64,000 nt of DNA from Photorhabdus caribbeanensis (lineage in GTDB: Bacteria > Pseudomonadota > Gammaproteobacteria > Enterobacterales > Enterobacteriaceae), in assembly GCF_018448885.1 (NCBI RefSeq), contig NZ_RCWB01000031.1, forward strand, positions 1 to 64,000, read 5' to 3'. The translations under genes and the position numbers were made by a program. Position 1 is the stretch's first letter; each line of letters opens with the position of its first letter. Below, in pieces: positions 63,821-64,000 of the stretch. The notes under the pieces were generated by a model. It was not told where the DNA came from. It made no database searches and worked only from the letters and a program-made list of their open reading frames with translations.

Positions 63821-64000
63821 ACTCACTCATTTCCTTCAATCTATGCAATAAAACACCAATAATTCATAACCTTTTCTTATTAATAAGAGTGGTTTTACAA
63901 TAAGAAAATCCGTGGTTAATCAACTACTATCCGTGATACAACTTCAAACAGCGCCACGCAGATTGCTACACTGAACCATCACACTAACGCATAAAAAAAC
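63821..64000. other. Upstream region of the opgE-like gene, to the window edge
   Basis: 180 bp with no gene seen. It should include the minus-strand promoter of the phosphoethanolamine transferase; no clear motif stands out. Confidence 0.4.

Overview
The window looks like a chromosomal segment of Photorhabdus, or a very close relative in the Morganellaceae. The grounds are a split TccA/TccB-type insecticidal Tc toxin, an MR/P-like (mrf/mad-type) fimbrial operon beside its own recombinase and an invertible element, an array of PixA/AidA-family inclusion-body genes, ERIC repeats and an AT-rich base composition. No rRNA, tRNA, CRISPR array or insertion sequence was recognised.

Layout. 1-3019: tandem DUF3396 (type VI secretion immunity family) genes, the first cut by the window edge, followed by a small PAAR protein. 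3031-4871: an ERIC element and about 1.7 kb of T-rich DNA without a convincing gene. 4872-12813: a UhpA/UhpB/UhpC-like sensing system directly upstream of an AfuABC-type ABC importer, most simply a hexose-phosphate sensing and uptake unit. 12854-13197: a frameshifted hicB-like antitoxin. 13292-23078 (minus): an insecticidal toxin operon encoding a P47/TULIP-like protein with C-terminal Ig-like repeats, then a TccA-type and a TccB-type protein; no TcB or TcC partner is in the window. 23483-26587: a threo-3-hydroxyaspartate ammonia-lyase-type enzyme, a TetR regulator and a divergent Tm-1-like/UPF0261 protein. 26934-29881 (minus): a tryptophan catabolism operon with a previously hidden tnaC leader peptide, tnaA, and an Mtr-type permease in the place usually held by tnaB.

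30431-38980: a VOC protein, two small ORFs with good ribosome binding sites, a MATE exporter, and a compact plus-strand cluster encoding a HisA-like isomerase, a phosphoribosyltransferase-like protein, a HAD phosphatase (interrupted by an in-frame TGA), a divergent PurA paralogue and a NUDIX hydrolase. I read this as a candidate pathway for a ribosylated, nucleoside-like antimetabolite, with the PurA paralogue as self-resistance or as a biosynthetic ligase. That is inference.

39110-55133 (minus): two chaperone-usher fimbrial operons in tandem. The upstream one (55133-47134) has the gene order of mrpABCDEFGHJ and ends in an MrpJ-like regulator. A divergent FimB/MrpI-like recombinase (55818-56390) and 26-bp inverted repeats (24 of 26 matching) around 267 bp mark an invertible promoter element. 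The second operon (46660-39110) has three chaperones. 56785-61583 (minus): six PixA-family genes in three two-gene units, two of which are a recent 1.9-kb tandem duplication. 62243-63820 (minus): an OpgE-type phosphoethanolamine transferase.

The region is rich in host-interaction functions. The main candidates for something undescribed are the TULIP/Ig protein carried with the Tc toxin, and the HisA/PRTase/HAD/PurA/NUDIX cluster.
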